From the NCBI GenBank assembly GCA_947000775.1, contig CAMQGK010000565.1:10644001-10708000 (forward strand): a stretch of 64,000 nt of DNA. The letters run 5' to 3'. This document shows positions 1 to 11,870 of this stretch, piece after piece. Within the stretch, counting starts at the first letter, position 1. The number at the start of each line of letters is the position of its first letter. The notes under the pieces are model-generated. The model made no database searches. It was given only the letters and a program-made list of their open reading frames with translations, and was not told where the DNA came from. This DNA comes from Pterois miles (lineage: Eukaryota > Chordata > Actinopteri > Perciformes > Scorpaenidae). Position numbers and translations under genes: made by a program.

Positions 1-395
1 GAATGAGGTCACCGGTTTGAAAACAGCTCAGTGAAAAATGTCGTGATGTCGACATGAAGCCTCAGAGCTGAAGGAGAGTTTTCTGTGTAGTGCTGAGCTT
101 CACATTCAGGTCAGCGAGGCAGCAGTTTGTCATCGTTTCTACACCGACCTCATCCACACGTATTTAAGGCAATGATCTGAGTCATCAGCACAGGCCGAGG
201 TCACTGTAACAACAGAGGCAATCCGAAAGGTGAATGACAGGATCAGGATGTAGTGTTCCTGGAAGAACATGAGAAAATAAAAACATCATGATATGACCAC
301 AAACACACTGTCAGCCACTTAAACTCACCGTCCTCTCATCACCTCAACAAAACTGTCTGAGCCCAAAACGAGGCTCCATTTCTGAGCAGTTAAGG
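1..395 (-). repeat. Dispersed repeat segment, inverted relative to the copy at 29145-29400
   Basis: Read on the minus strand, this stretch aligns with 29145-29400: both contain a TTTCG(G)TTGCCTCTGTTGTTACAG-like block followed by TGACCTCGGCC and GCTGATGACTCAGATCATT. Both also lie directly beside a copy of the same GGGCTGTCAA-ended repeat, so the two segments are one composite repeat in opposite orientation 28 kb apart. A short readable peptide (about 30 codons) is shared but I do not recognise it. Confidence 0.7.
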
Positions 396-835
396 GAAAT
401 GAATAAAGGAATCCATCAGTACAACCAGGTCAGACTAGCATGTCGAGAAGGAGGTTAAATAACGCTCCAGACAAAATAAATGGGTTCTCCCCTTTACAGA
501 CATGCCCACTTCATGATAGTCCCAGTCAGTCTGGATCAAGTCATAGTCAAGTCAGCACTCTGACACACTGACAGCTGTTGTTGCCTGTTGGGCTGCAGTT
601 TGTCATGTTCTGATTGGAGCATATTGTTTTATATTAAAGTCAGAACCTGGGAGGGTTTCTGGATAATATCTGTCATTGATTTGTGTTGTTCATTGATTTC
701 CAATAAGAAATATATACATGAATTTGCATAAAGCAGCATATTTGTCCACTCCCACGTTGATAAGAGGATTAAATACTTGACTTATCTCCCTTATAGGTAC
801 GATTGTATGATTAAACATTTGATTGACAGCCCTAA
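395..835 (-). mobile_element. Non-autonomous DNA element, GGGCTGTCAA-ended family (copy 1)
   Basis: It contains the family landmarks in reverse orientation: CTTTACAGACATGCCCACTT, the AGTCAAGTCAGCACT stretch, AACCTGGGAGGGTTTCTGGA and the terminus TTGACAGCCCTA. The same landmarks recur at least eight times in this window. No coding capacity is seen. The short ends TAGGGCTGTCAA / TTGACAGCCCTA suggest a MITE-like DNA transposon. Confidence 0.7.
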
Positions 836-899
836 TAATAATAATACAGACTAATGAAATCCTCGCTACAAACTGCTCTTCATCTGTGGGAAGTGTCAT

Positions 900-1380
900 C
901 ATATTTTACATTTATAGACTGAGTGATTAATCTGACAGTTAGGTGTTGAGATATAATGTTGTTGAACAGGTACAGGTACGTTAAGGTGCATTTTGAACAG
1001 ATGAAAAATGTGCAATTAATTATATCCAATCATGAAATTAGTCATGATTAAATAATTTAGCTGACTGACAGCCCTACTTTTTATGTCTCTAAAATGTTCT
1101 CTGTTGGGCTGCAGTTTGCCATGTTCTGATTGGAGCAGATTGTTGATGGTAAAGTCAGAACCTGTGAGGGTTTCTGAACAATAGCTGTCATTGATTTGTG
1201 TTGTTAAATAATTTCCAGTAATAAATATATACATACATCTGCATGAAGCAGCATATCTGTTCTCTCCTATGTTGATAGTAGTATTAAGTACTTGACAGAA
1301 CTCCCTGTAAGGTCCATTTTCAACAGATACAAAAAAATGTGATCATTTTTTTTTAATTCATTAATCACAGCTGAATGTTT
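900..1380 (-). mobile_element. GGGCTGTCAA-ended family, fragmentary copies
   Basis: Two partial copies lie in succession. One ends with TGACAGCCCTA at about 1068-1078. A second begins at about 1090 with the GTTGGGCTGCAGTTTG segment and continues to the variable AT-rich end near 1380. Both are shortened relative to the copy at 28610-29126. Confidence 0.55.
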
Positions 1381-2430
1381 TAAAAAACTCTAACAGGAGG
1401 AATTTGTACTGTATTGTCTCGGATTTGAAAATAACAGTATAAGTAGTTGTGTGTGCAGCAGTTTTCCGTTGTTGCGTCGCTTCAGAGATTCGCTGGTGTG
1501 AATTAAGATCGGACAGTAAATCACATCGCAGCAGGGCTGCATTGTAATGTATGTGATGATAACAGCTGATGATGGATCATTGCATTTAATATCAAAATGT
1601 GAATATATTTTCTGTGATCATGCATCCATCTGCCATTTTGTGATATTTGTAAATATTGGCAGATTCTTGCATTAATATTGTGATAACTGTGTAATATGCC
1701 GAGATCTGGTTTAGGATCAGGTTTTTGGATTATCCTGTTTAGGACTTACCTCACACAGCAGCTGGATAATCCTGAACTGTTGTGTCCCAGCATGTTGTTA
1801 GTGTTTTTGTCCTGTGATCACACCGGTGTATTTTTATATGTCAGAAGTGAGAGCTTGCTTTTTTACTGTATGAAATGAAGATTGTCTAGAGTGTGAAAAC
1901 ACTCAGCTGAGGTATAAAAGTCCAATTTAAATCAGGTTAATTTTAGATTCTGCTGTTGCTCCTTATGAAGAAGTGTTTAGAAGATGTTTTTACTCACATT
2001 GAGTAAAACACCTCTTTGTACCCACAGTGCCACAGTGTTTGTGATCGTTTCCAGGGTTCAGAGATGGAAAAATGCACTAAGGATCAGGAGATTGCCTCAC
2101 GGACTTGATTTGATGCTAATATAACATGCTACCATGCCAGCACTAACTAACCCTGACACAAAAAAAGTAAAGAGTAACTTGACGCTAAATCCGCTTGTAC
2201 AGTCACTGAATTATACCATCACTTGATTCTGGACCCAGTCTATAATCTTAATTGCAGTGGTAGTTATTCTGTCCTCTACCTGGAGGCTCCTCATGGGGGT
2301 CCCAAGATAAATCTGAAGCATCAGTACATTAGTTGTACATAAAACTATGAAAATGATCCAGACTTGAGGTGAAGTTTTTACTTTTTCTTTATCTATAAAG
2401 AAAACAAACAATCTGATGTTACATATTAAA
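1381..2430. other. Intronic/intergenic DNA, nothing recognised
   Basis: AT-rich unique-looking sequence with only short open frames and no recognisable exon, RNA gene or repeat family. Confidence 0.5.
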
Positions 2431-2484
2431 GGACCAATGTGTAATATATTTACTGTAATAAATCATAAAATGACCATGATATGT

Positions 2485-2794
2485 CCATCCATCCATTGTC
2501 AACCGCTTATCCCATTAGGGGTCGCGGGGGGGCTGGAGCCGATCCCTTGGGTGAAGGCGGGTTCACCCTGAACAAGTCGCCAGTCCATTGCAGGGCACAT
2601 AGAGAAAAAGACAGACAACATATAGACAGACAACCATTCACGCTCACATCCACACCTGAGTACCTGGAGAAAACCCACGCTAACACGGGGAGAACATGCA
2701 AACTCCACACAGAAGAGTCCCAAGCCGGAATCGAACCTGCGACCCTCTTGCTGTGAGGCGAGAGTGCTAACCACTGCACCACCGTGCAGCCCAC
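2485..2794 (-). mobile_element. tRNA-derived SINE
   Basis: On the minus strand it begins GGGCTGCACGGTGGTGCAGT, followed by an A-box-like GTGGTTAGCAC and a B-box-like GGTTCGATTCC, so the head is tRNA-derived. The body (GTGTGGAGTTTGCATGTTCT, CACACTCACATTC-type sequence) and the tail of GGATGGATGG repeats are typical of a very abundant teleost SINE. The overlapping open frames on both strands are by-products. Confidence 0.85.
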
Positions 2795-3287
2795 CATGAT
2801 ATGTCATCAGAGATTAAGGAAACAGGCTGAATTTAAATTCTGTCTTCTCTGACAACAGTGCTACAACCAGTATGTATGTATGTATCATTGAAATATCTGT
2901 TTCAGTCCAGAATGTCTTTTTAACAAATCTCACCACCCCATTGCCACATATGAACCAAGTTTGCATGCTAACACAGCCTTCTGCAGCCATGGAAGCAAGA
3001 TAACGAACCGGATCAACAGAGATAACGTTAACATAAAGTTCTACCCGACCTGAAAAGCCACGGTACATGTCTCTGTGGTCCGTGTGCAGCTGGGTTATCA
3101 AGGCAGCGAGTATTTGAGACACACAGCCAGTGAAGTGATTCAGACGACTGCTGCTGGCCTGATACCATGATGCTAACACATGCTAACTGCTATCGGTCAC
3201 ACCGGAGGAGGGAATGGCACACAGCTCCGATGTTTTGAATTCAGACTAGAGCACCCAGCTGTCAGTGCTACATATCGATCCTGTACT

Positions 3288-3521
3288 CTCCATCCATCCA
3301 TCCTCAACTTCAGGGCACATAGAGACAGACAACCATTCACGCTCACATTCACACCTACGGGCAATTTCGAGCAATCGATTAACCTGCATGTCTTTGGACT
3401 GTGGGGGGAAGCTGGAGCACCCGGAGAAAACCCACGCTAACATGGGGAGAACACAGATTCCAACCTGCGACCCTATTGCTGTGAGGCGACAGTGCGAACC
3501 ACTGCTCCACCGTGCAGCCCT
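3288..3521 (-). mobile_element. tRNA-derived SINE (same family as 2485-2794), internally deleted
   Basis: Same tRNA-like head (GGGCTGCACGGTGGAGCAGT on the minus strand) and GGATGGATGG tail. It lacks part of the middle present at 2485-2794. Confidence 0.8.
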
Positions 3522-3529
3522 AAATGTGT

Positions 3530-5160
3530 GCTAATTCTATGCATATTAACATGCTAACATTGTTCTTACACTCTGCATGTCAGTATTTTACATATTATCA
3601 TGTTCACTGTAGGTATGGTAGCATCCTAATTTTAGCCTGTATGCTAACATTAGCATCCAGAAAATTACATCATCACAGTGTTTGCATGACGCATGAAAAA
3701 TCTGCAAATTGTCGCGGTGGTTTTGGGTGTGCCACTGAATTTTTGTATTTTTGTCATTTTAACATGGACGCCTCTGAGGGAAGGCCGACCGAGCTGGTTG
3801 GCCTGTACAGACATCTCTACGACCGTTCACTGAGAGACCACAGGGACAGTCACATGACCTTAAATGCCTTACACATGACCTTAAATAACGAAACAGGCAC
3901 ACTGGGGAAAGAAGAGGCTTTCTGCAGTGAAAGAATATAAGGGATTGTTTTGTAAAAGCTAAAAATGGTCTCATTGAAAGAGTTGTGACCCGAGAGGGAA
4001 GCACCAAGAGACAGAAAGTAATTTAGACTTAGAGCTAAGCCACAGTGATAATGACAGAACATAAATGCAATGCTTGGTGGTACGTACGCGGGTGTTTAGT
4101 GTTTACTGCTGTTGCCAGGCAGCTTTCCAACTTTCCTTCACTCGTTGACTTCTTGCTTATCCGCAGAATATTTCATTTCTACGCCCTCGATTCGGAGCAT
4201 ATTGCAGCAAACAACACGCTGCACATAAACGCCTCTCTGCACACTTATAGTAGTCACGCCCCGAGCCATGGTGTCTCATGCGAGCATAAACAAAGCTGTA
4301 CTGATACCAGACCCACATATGTGTCTAGTTAGTGTATAAAAAGGCCTATAAGTTGTGTGTTTGCAACTCAGAGGGTGACGTCACACATACACCCTCCTAT
4401 TGAAGTGAATGGGAACACCCACAGCTTCTATCTAAAAGCACAGTGTCAGTTTGGTGTTGAATGTTTTTAATATCTGTTACAGTAGTTGAACGCTGGTGTA
4501 GGTTGGCTGACAGGTGGATCCACACGGTCACGCAAACCCTGATCTGAGCTCTATGTTTTTAAGAGCAGTCCATTAAAATCACATAGTAAGTGAAGCTCAG
4601 GGTTGTGTATCATTGGTAAAAATGCCACGCTGATTGGATGTTTTTTGACAGGCGACTATTAACACCCGTCAATCAATTCACCGGTGTGTGACATGGAGAG
4701 CCTTTCCGTGGCAGAAGTGTTTGAACAGGAATATTTCTCCCAATTACCAGGCTCCTCTGGTGAATCATCACTGTGTATTGTGTAAAATTGACTGAGGCGT
4801 TTCTGTGAGAAGAAGGCCATTAGGAGAGAAAGGAGACCATTATGATGAAAAGAAGCTGAGAACAAGAGAGTGAGGAGGAGGAGTGCTGCAGTCGGTGTGG
4901 CGTTGCCTCTTCGATCGCTGATTTTCTCAGAAACACACGGATGATGAAACGTTTTAATTGTACTCGTTTAAGAAAGGAAGAAACCTTCTGCACAGTTAAT
5001 CAAAGCAGCAAAATGTCACATTTAACTGTCAGTCTTACACCACCTTCATCGCCAGAAACATCAGTCTGAAAGCACAAGGACATGCAGAGCGTGGAGATTA
5101 TAGTTTGCTGTTCGTCTTTATGTACATAAACATACTTTGTGACTCTTTTTGTTTTTGTTT
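3530..5160. other. Non-coding stretch, no gene recognised
   Basis: The open frames here (for example 3524-3940) lack homology I recognise and splice context. Several GCTAACAT-type short motifs common in fish repeats occur. No RNA gene or defined element could be supported. Confidence 0.5.
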
Positions 5161-5163
5161 TTT

Positions 5164-5440
5164 AGGGCTGTCAATCGATTAAAATGTTTGCATGATTGTC
5201 CATAGTTAATTGTGATTAGTTGCAAAATAATTGCACATTTTGTCTTAATAAAATACTAAATGAAACTGGCAAACGTTTGGTTGAAATCAGTAAATATCTG
5301 ATTAAAGAACAAATAAACGAGATTATGAATCCAACCTGACATTCAATGCCGGATTAAGTCAGTGTTTTTTTACATTTGACATTTGTGCTTTAACAGTTAC
5401 ATTTGGGTCATAGAAATAAGCTGCCGTTTATCTGATGAAA
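5164..5440 (+). mobile_element. GGGCTGTCAA-ended family, partial copy
   Basis: It starts TTAGGGCTGTCAATCGATTA and continues with the ATTGTCCATAGTTAATTG block of the family terminus. The interior then diverges from the other copies, so this is a subfamily or a truncated insertion. Confidence 0.55.
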
Positions 5441-5534
5441 CAGATTTTATATATCCTTGTGAGGGAACTGTGAACCATCCCCCTCACTAAGATGGAAAAA
5501 AACACACATGATGCATATGAATTGACTGTGTTAA

Positions 5535-5873
5535 GAAGAAAAAGAAGCCACCCTTTATTGATCCCCTGAGGGGAAATTCAATTTTTTCACTCTGTTGTTC
5601 ATTTATACACAGTACACACAGACCTGAAATATATACATGCACAAACAGGACCTATATACATGCATTAATGAGCGAGGGGGCTGCTCCTGACGAGCGCCCA
5701 GAGCAGTTGGGGGTTTGGTGCCTTGCTCAGGGGCACCTTGGCAGAGCCCAAGAGGTAAACTGGCACCGCTCCAGCTACCAGTTCACATTCAGTTTTTGGT
5801 CCATGGTGGGACTTGAACCGGTGACGTTCCGATCCCCAAGCCAAGTCCCGATGGACTGAGCTTCTGCCGCCCC
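5535..5873 (-). mobile_element. tRNA-derived SINE, second family
   Basis: The minus-strand head GGGGCGGCAGAAGCTCAGTC has a tRNA A box, and GGTTCAAGTCC forms the B box. The 3' part ends in AGGGGATCAATAAAGGGTGG followed by TTCTT repeats. It is a close relative of 13580-13909. Confidence 0.85.
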
Positions 5874-5874
5874 A

Positions 5875-6880
5875 AAGTTCAAGAAGTTCAAGAAAACGGA
5901 CTAATACAGAAAGTTCAGGTTTATATGTTGTGCTTTTGTTTTGGGGAACTCTCTGTTTGAGGCCTACTTCCTGGGGAGTGTTTTCAGGGGCACAGCTGAA
6001 ACTTCAGCCTCAGGTCTCCAGCTGATTTTATTTAGCCTGTTAGGTTGAACCAAGTACAAGACGAGAGAGAGGGGAGTGGGGCAGAGTTTTGTTAAGTTTG
6101 TTCTTTCTTCCGTTTATCATGCATATTATTTAATTTGTTTTGGTATGGACCACAGGTATAAATGCCAGGTGGGAAAAGCAGTGTGGTGTTTGAGAGCAGG
6201 AAATCAGGTTTGGTGTCACCTCAGTCCTGGAGTCTGCTCTATGTGTGACCCACTTTTGTCGTCCATCTGCCTGTGAACCATTGCTGAGAGTGATTTTTGT
6301 TGCTTGTTTATAGTCTCAAGTAAAAATCGGAGCTCTGGTAAAATCCTGGCTGGTCTGTTGCTGCTTGCTGTACACCTCAGTCCTGCTGATTATCATCTGT
6401 GAGTCCACCTCCTCAAAACCTTACAATCCTAAATTACAAATCTGCATATTTCATCCCAAAATGAATGATATTGCAGACTATACCTGCTTCAAAATGGTGT
6501 GTCTGGACATGATTAGATGTGCGTTGGTTCTGCTCCCTGCACTGTATATTTCTGTATCTACGATTATTGGAAATTTTTGAGAAGGGAAGAGATGGACTGA
6601 AAAAACTGCTCAATGTGATGCTAATGAGCATGGAGAACTCCAAGTTTTGATGTAGCCTACTTTAGCTTCTGTAACCTAATCAGTGGAGACATGCACTCTA
6701 TATGTGATGTGATATAAACAGACTCGCACTGTTCTGTGAGGGAAGTCAGTGGTGGAATTGAAATGGTCAGATTCTGCTTAAAAAAATATGATAAAATGTT
6801 CTTCACAATGGTGCTTAGAGCTAAAATGCGATATCTGCATGCTAACGCTCACAATCACAATGCATATGCTCTAAATCAGC
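5875..6880. other. Non-coding stretch, nothing recognised
   Basis: Unique-looking sequence without supported exons or defined repeats. Confidence 0.45.
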
Positions 6881-6884
6881 AGTC

Positions 6885-7325
6885 GCCAACCTTTCTTGTG
6901 CTACAGACCAGTTTCATGTAAGACAGTATTTTCACGGACATGGGGATAAATATGTCAAAATACAGTGATACTACTGGCATAAAAATAAATATAAAATGCA
7001 TAAAAAATACAACTCACCACTATGCTGAATTAGTGGCCCTGAGCTTGTTTCTCTGCAAGATGGTCCAATCTAGGGGTGATGGGAGATGATGACACCCAAA
7101 GTGTGTTCCTTACGTCCAGTCTACTCATTTAGTCATTTAGTGTTGCTCGCTGCAGAAAACCCCGCTTCACAACGATTTTCAACGATTTTTTTAGGTGATC
7201 TCAGGGTTTCTGCCTTGATTTTAATCCAGAACACCAGCTCAGTCTGAGACAAACTTTTAAGGCCTTTTAAGGTCTCCATGTGCTGAAGGCACAGACATGT
7301 ATCCAGGCATTTTTCAAAATAAAAC
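6885..7325. mobile_element. hAT-type transposon fragment
   Basis: The stretch from CAGCAGTCGCCAACCTTTCT onward resembles the ends of common vertebrate hAT elements (CAGnGGTCnnCAACC with an ACAGACCAGTTTCATGTAAG follow-on). Further in, GTTGCTCGCTGCAGAAAACC resembles degraded transposase sequence on the minus strand. It is heavily decayed and its far boundary is uncertain. Confidence 0.5.
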
Positions 7326-7329
7326 ATCT

Positions 7330-8320
7330 TTCAGACTCTGATAATCAATAAAACATGATGACTGTCCATGTAAAGGCATTCGGCTTTCCCACCGCAGCAA
7401 TGGCGCCGTCACTTCGGAGCACAGCACATTATTCAGCCGTCTGAATTATTAGACAGTGCTCATCAGTGTTGATCCACATAAGAAAAAAAGGATATCTAGA
7501 TATATTAAAAGTGTTAATGCTCAGACATAAGTTACGTTGTACTGTACATAACAGTAATTTTTCTCTGTTACACTACATATATGTATGCATAATGATGGAA
7601 GTCTGTGGGTTCTTCGGCCAGATGGAGGGGCGTATATTCAGCCGTTGTATTTCATCACTTCTTCTGATGTCTTTAATGACCACATCCTGAAATAGTGTTA
7701 TAAGTTTGAGGCATTGATTGTTGTGTTCACGGTGTCATCGTGATCTCCTCAGTCTGCGTTCAGCTCTGACAGCTTCCGCTCATTATCTCATTTTTAGCAC
7801 TCACGGTCGGCCGACTACACATTTCCATGTCATTGGGTGTTTTTTTTAGGGGGGGTCGTGCTCTAATGCGCCGCGCTCTTTACTCCCACACTGTTTCCTG
7901 TTTAGTGAACACAGCTCTGAGGAAAATGAGTCTTTATGTTAGCCCGCGGGCTCAAATCTCCTCTAACAACCACCGACCGCAACAGAAACGCTGCTTCTTC
8001 TTTTTCTCCTGGCGCTGGAAAAGTCGGCAGAGCATCGCTCAAACAACCCAGAGTTCAGATCCACGTTCACATGGACGCTTCATTACACAGGTCTTGTCTG
8101 CGTGGAGGTTCGGCTCATGTACAGATCATTTATTTAGACATTACAGCTTTGGACAGATTTATCTCTGTGTGGGAGTGGGTGTAATGGCTACTCTGAGAAG
8201 CCGAGTTTTTAAAAAAAGCTTTTATTTTATTTTCCCTTTGTCAGATTGTCTTACTTCTTTTTTTAGGTAAGAAAAATGAAATGTTATGAGTGAAACAGTT
8301 CAAGTCTGCTCATCGTTTGA
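7330..8320. other. Non-coding stretch, nothing recognised
   Basis: The open frames at 7827-8270 and 7936-8184 have no recognisable homology and no splice support. No repeat family was assigned. Confidence 0.4.
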
Positions 8321-8324
8321 GAAA

Positions 8325-9662
8325 TACACGAACAAAAATATGAACGCAACACTTTTATTTTTGCTCCCATTTTTATGCACTGAAGTCAAAGATCCAAGAC
8401 TTCTTCTATCTACACTAAAGGCCTGTTTCTCTCAAATATGGTTCACTAGTTTGTCTAAATCTGTGTTAGTGAGAACTTCTCCTTTGCTGAGATAATCCAT
8501 CCACCTCACAGGTGTGGCAGATCAAGATGCTGATTAGACAGCTGATTGTTGCACAGGTGAGCCTTAGACTGTCACAATAAAAGTCCTCTCTAAAATGTTT
8601 TATCACAGCACGATGCCACAGATGTCTCTAGTTTTAGGGAGCGTTCAGTTGGCATGCTGACAGTAGGAAAGTCCACCAGAGCCGTTGATCGTGAACTGAA
8701 TGTTCATTTCTCCACCGTAAGCCGTCTCCAGAGGCGTTTCAGAGAATTTGGCGGTACATCCGACCGGCCTCACAACCGCAGACCACGTGTAACCACACCA
8801 GCCCGGGACCTCCACATCCGGCATCTTCACCTGCAAGATCAGTCAGAAACCGTCTCAGGGAAGCTCAGCTGCATGCTCGTCGTCCTCACCGGGGTCTTGA
8901 CCTGACTGCAGTTTGTTGTCGTAACCCATTTGAGTAGGCAAATGCTCACCTTCAGTGGCGTCTGGCACTTTGGAGAGGTGTTCACGGATGAATCCCGGTT
9001 TTCACTGTACAGGGCAGATGGCAGACAGCGTGTATGGCGTCATGTGGGTGAGCGGTTTGCTGATGTAAACGCTGTGAATGGAGTGGTCCATGGTGGCGGT
9101 GGGGTTATGGTATGGGCAGGCGTACGTTATGGACAACGAACACAGGTGCATTTTATTGATGGCATTTTGAATGCACAGAGATACCGTGACGAGCTCCTGA
9201 GGCCCGTTGTTGTCCATTCGTCCAGCGCCATCACCTCATGTTGCAGCGTGACAATCCACAGCCTCATGTTGAAGGATCTGTACTCAGTTCCTGGAAGCTG
9301 AAACCATCCCAGTTCTTTCATGGCCTGCAGACTCACCAGACATGTCATCCATTGAGCATGTTTGGGATGCTCTGGATCGGCGTATACGACGGCGTGTTCC
9401 AGTTCCTGCCGATATCCAGCAACTTCACACAGCCGTTGAAGAGGAGTGGACCAACACTCACAGGCCACAATCACCAACCTGATCAACTCTATTTTGGCAA
9501 AGGAGAAGTGCTCACTAACACAGATTTAGACAAATTAGTGAACCATATTTGAGAGAAATAGGCCTTTAGTGTGCATAGTAAAAGTCTTGGATGTTTGACT
9601 TCAGCACATAAAACATTGGAGCAAAAACAAAAGTGTTGCGTTCATATTTTTGTTCAGTATAT
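8325..9662 (+). mobile_element. Tc1-like DNA transposon with about 160-bp terminal inverted repeats
   Basis: The left end (from 8327, ACGAACAAAAATATGAACGC) and the right end (to about 9660, read in reverse as CTGAACAAAAATATGAACGC) are inverted repeats matching with minor differences for about 160 bp, to about 8488 and back to about 9500. TA dinucleotides flank both ends, as expected for Tc1/mariner insertion. Between them lies a decayed transposase gene on the + strand. Confidence 0.92.
8645..9480 (+). pseudogene. Tc1-like transposase pseudogene
   Basis: The pieces are in order but in different frames. 8654-8830 encodes the paired-like helix-turn-helix (STRAVDRELNVHFSTVSRLQ). 8960-9200 encodes FTDESRFSLYRADGR with the first catalytic Asp. 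About 9248-9262 encodes the DNPQPH second Asp, and about 9335-9380 encodes PDMSSIEHVWD with the final Glu. Frameshifts and stops (near 8895, 9235 and 9300) prevent a continuous protein. The element cannot move by itself. Confidence 0.88.
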
Positions 9663-9664
9663 AT

Positions 9665-10230
9665 TACGCTGCTGAAGGTTTATTTAATCGTTGTGAGGGA
9701 GGGTCTTTCCTGGCTCCCTCAAGGTCGTCCTCCTTCTATTATTGATGAAGACCGATGAGAAACCAGAGAAGATCCTCTCTAAACACTCTTCCAGAGTGTA
9801 CAGTAAATAAACTCGTGGTTTGTTTAGTGATTTAGTCATGTTGAGTACTGATGAGAAAACAGATTGTCTTATAGCTTTGAAGGGATTTCTTTCTTATTAG
9901 TTATTTAAGCTTAATTTAATCAGGGAGACTCATTGAGTTCCAGATATCTGTTATGAGAGAGACCTAAGAGCAAAATACATATATGCACTAGGGGTGGGGG
10001 AATAAATCGATTCACCTATGTATCATGATCTATAAATTGATTTTTTTTTTTTTTTAATGCCACGACTGATGTATTTGCTTCATTTGAGTCTATGCAGAGG
10101 TAGAAGGAAGTTACTGCTTTTGTAGCTGTAGTCTGAGTAACGTGACGTCAGAGCCGTTTTGTGTCCTTCAACCAAATCAAACCAAAACGAGAAAGTAGAA
10201 GATAGCAGAGGGTCCACGTGGATACGACCT
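9665..10230. other. Non-coding DNA with a possible MITE end
   Basis: At about 9989-10035 the stretch GGGGTGGGGGAATAAATCGATTCA with a following poly-T resembles the start of a common fish MITE, but I could not define its other end. Confidence 0.35.
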
Positions 10231-10231
10231 G

Positions 10232-10455
10232 CATCCATCTATCCATCCCAGCGTACATTGGGCAAAGCCAGGGTTCATTCTGGACAGGTTGCCAGACTAT
10301 CACAGGGCTGACAAGCATTCACACTCACGCCTACGGCCAATTTAGAGTCAACAAGGGAGGAGGACGGGGAGAACATGCAATCCCAATCTGGATTTGAACC
10401 TACGACCCTCTTGCTGTGAGATGACAGTGCGCTGCTCCACCGTGCAGCCCACAAC
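10232..10455 (-). mobile_element. tRNA-derived SINE, partial
   Basis: The minus strand begins GGGCTGCACGGTGGAGCAG and ends in a GGATGGATAGATGG tail, the same family as 2485-2794. Internal deletions have removed part of the body. Confidence 0.75.
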
Positions 10456-11129
10456 CTGCAGCCTCCATGTTAAATCCAGCCTGGTAAACACTACACATCC
10501 AGTAAAGGATGGAAACACTTTGGGTTTCACACATTGCAGGAAAAGCAGAGCTAGACATCACGGCTAAAGCTGCACGCTAACTCCGTCACGGACGGGAAAT
10601 GTTATCGTATGGCGGTAACGTGCGGTCCAGCCGGCCGTCGCTCTCGTCTCCGTGGTCAAATGGACCGACGCTACGACTGTAGAGCGCCATATACTGACAT
10701 TTATGTTAAATGCATTCAGACGGCCCCGATGGAGCTGACCATGGATGGATAAAGAGAACGGAGCTGACGGAGAGCTAGAGACCACCTTGGAGGAGTTAGA
10801 GGAAGTAGACACCTGGGACTATGTCTGGTTTTCAAAATAAAGGTGTTGACAAAGGGAACTGGAGATACATAATACATATGTGGAAATAAGATTGAAATTG
10901 AATTTTATAATGTATAGCTAATTATTCTGCAGCTCCCTGGAAAGTGTGATGGAGAAGTTGTTTCTAAATGACCTCAAACATATCAAACATTTCTTGTTAT
11001 TGATTGACTGAAATATTTGCTGATGGCATGGAATAAGCCATGTTGTTGGACTCACTCAAGCACCAGTTATTGAAACTAAAATTAATTGACATTATTGAAT
11101 AAAGAAAGTAGTCTTTGTTTTTTGTCCTT

Positions 11130-11870
11130 GATTGTTTAATTTTAAGGCTCAGAGTGCAGTCAAAGTATTTAATCTGAAACGAGGTGTACTTCAGTCGTCC
11201 CTTGTCCCCCATCGAGTTGATTTTCCAGCACAAAGAGCCCCGCTGTCGAGTTATGCTGGCTGGCTTTTAAAGCCCATTTCCTGCTGCTCCATAAAGAAGC
11301 CAGTGCGAAATGAACAGTTTCTTCTTCTCAGCGAGGGCACCATTTTTTTTGGCTGCTTTATTGAGCCTCAGCTTGACGAGAAGTCGTGGAAGCCCAAAGC
11401 AATCTTTTGAATTTTAAGGAATCCCTTTTTACTGAGCAGCCGAGCAGCACTAATACCATGAGACAGCGGCAGCGGCGTCTTGGCTGCCGGGCGGTGGGCG
11501 GACGGTGGAGTGTTTAGTTTTTTATACAGATCAAGTACTTAGAGAAGCCGCCACAGGCTGCTCCACTCCGTTCCCTCAGCCTCTTTAAAACCAAAATGGT
11601 TTGTTTGCAGGGGAAGCTGTAGGGAGCCATTTTCTGTCAGACAGGTCGATCGCTCTCAGAGCTGTGGACGGCGTGTCCTGCGGTCCCTGAACGCCCCCCC
11701 TGTGTAAATGCTGATGGCGATAATTTGCCCATTATACTAAATGCGGCCCCAGCTGAATGATCTGATTGGTCAAAGAGCTCAAGATGCCGATTAAAAAAGC
11801 AATAATGACACCGCTGACTCTCCTGCTGCTGGTTGCCAGGCCAGTGGTTGTTGTAATGATTGATCTTCTG
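11130..11870. promoter_or_regulatory. Candidate conserved non-coding block
   Basis: This repeat-free stretch has balanced composition and several long, information-rich runs, for example GATGGCGATAATTTGCCCAT, CTGATTGGTCAAAGAGCTCA (inverted CCAAT) and GGCTCAGAGTGCAGTC. It has no splice-flanked coding signal. Texture of this kind is typical of vertebrate enhancers, but conservation cannot be tested from one sequence. The open frame at 11132-11410 is not convincing. Confidence 0.3.

Noticed and set aside
2499..2807. Overlapping open frames of about 100 codons on both strands
   Set aside because: They lie within a tRNA-derived SINE that recurs several times.
5800..5873. tRNA gene (also at 13840-13909 and 59280-59375)
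   Set aside because: The A and B boxes are real but belong to SINE heads. The tRNA-like part continues into a SINE body and lacks a full cloverleaf with acceptor pairing.
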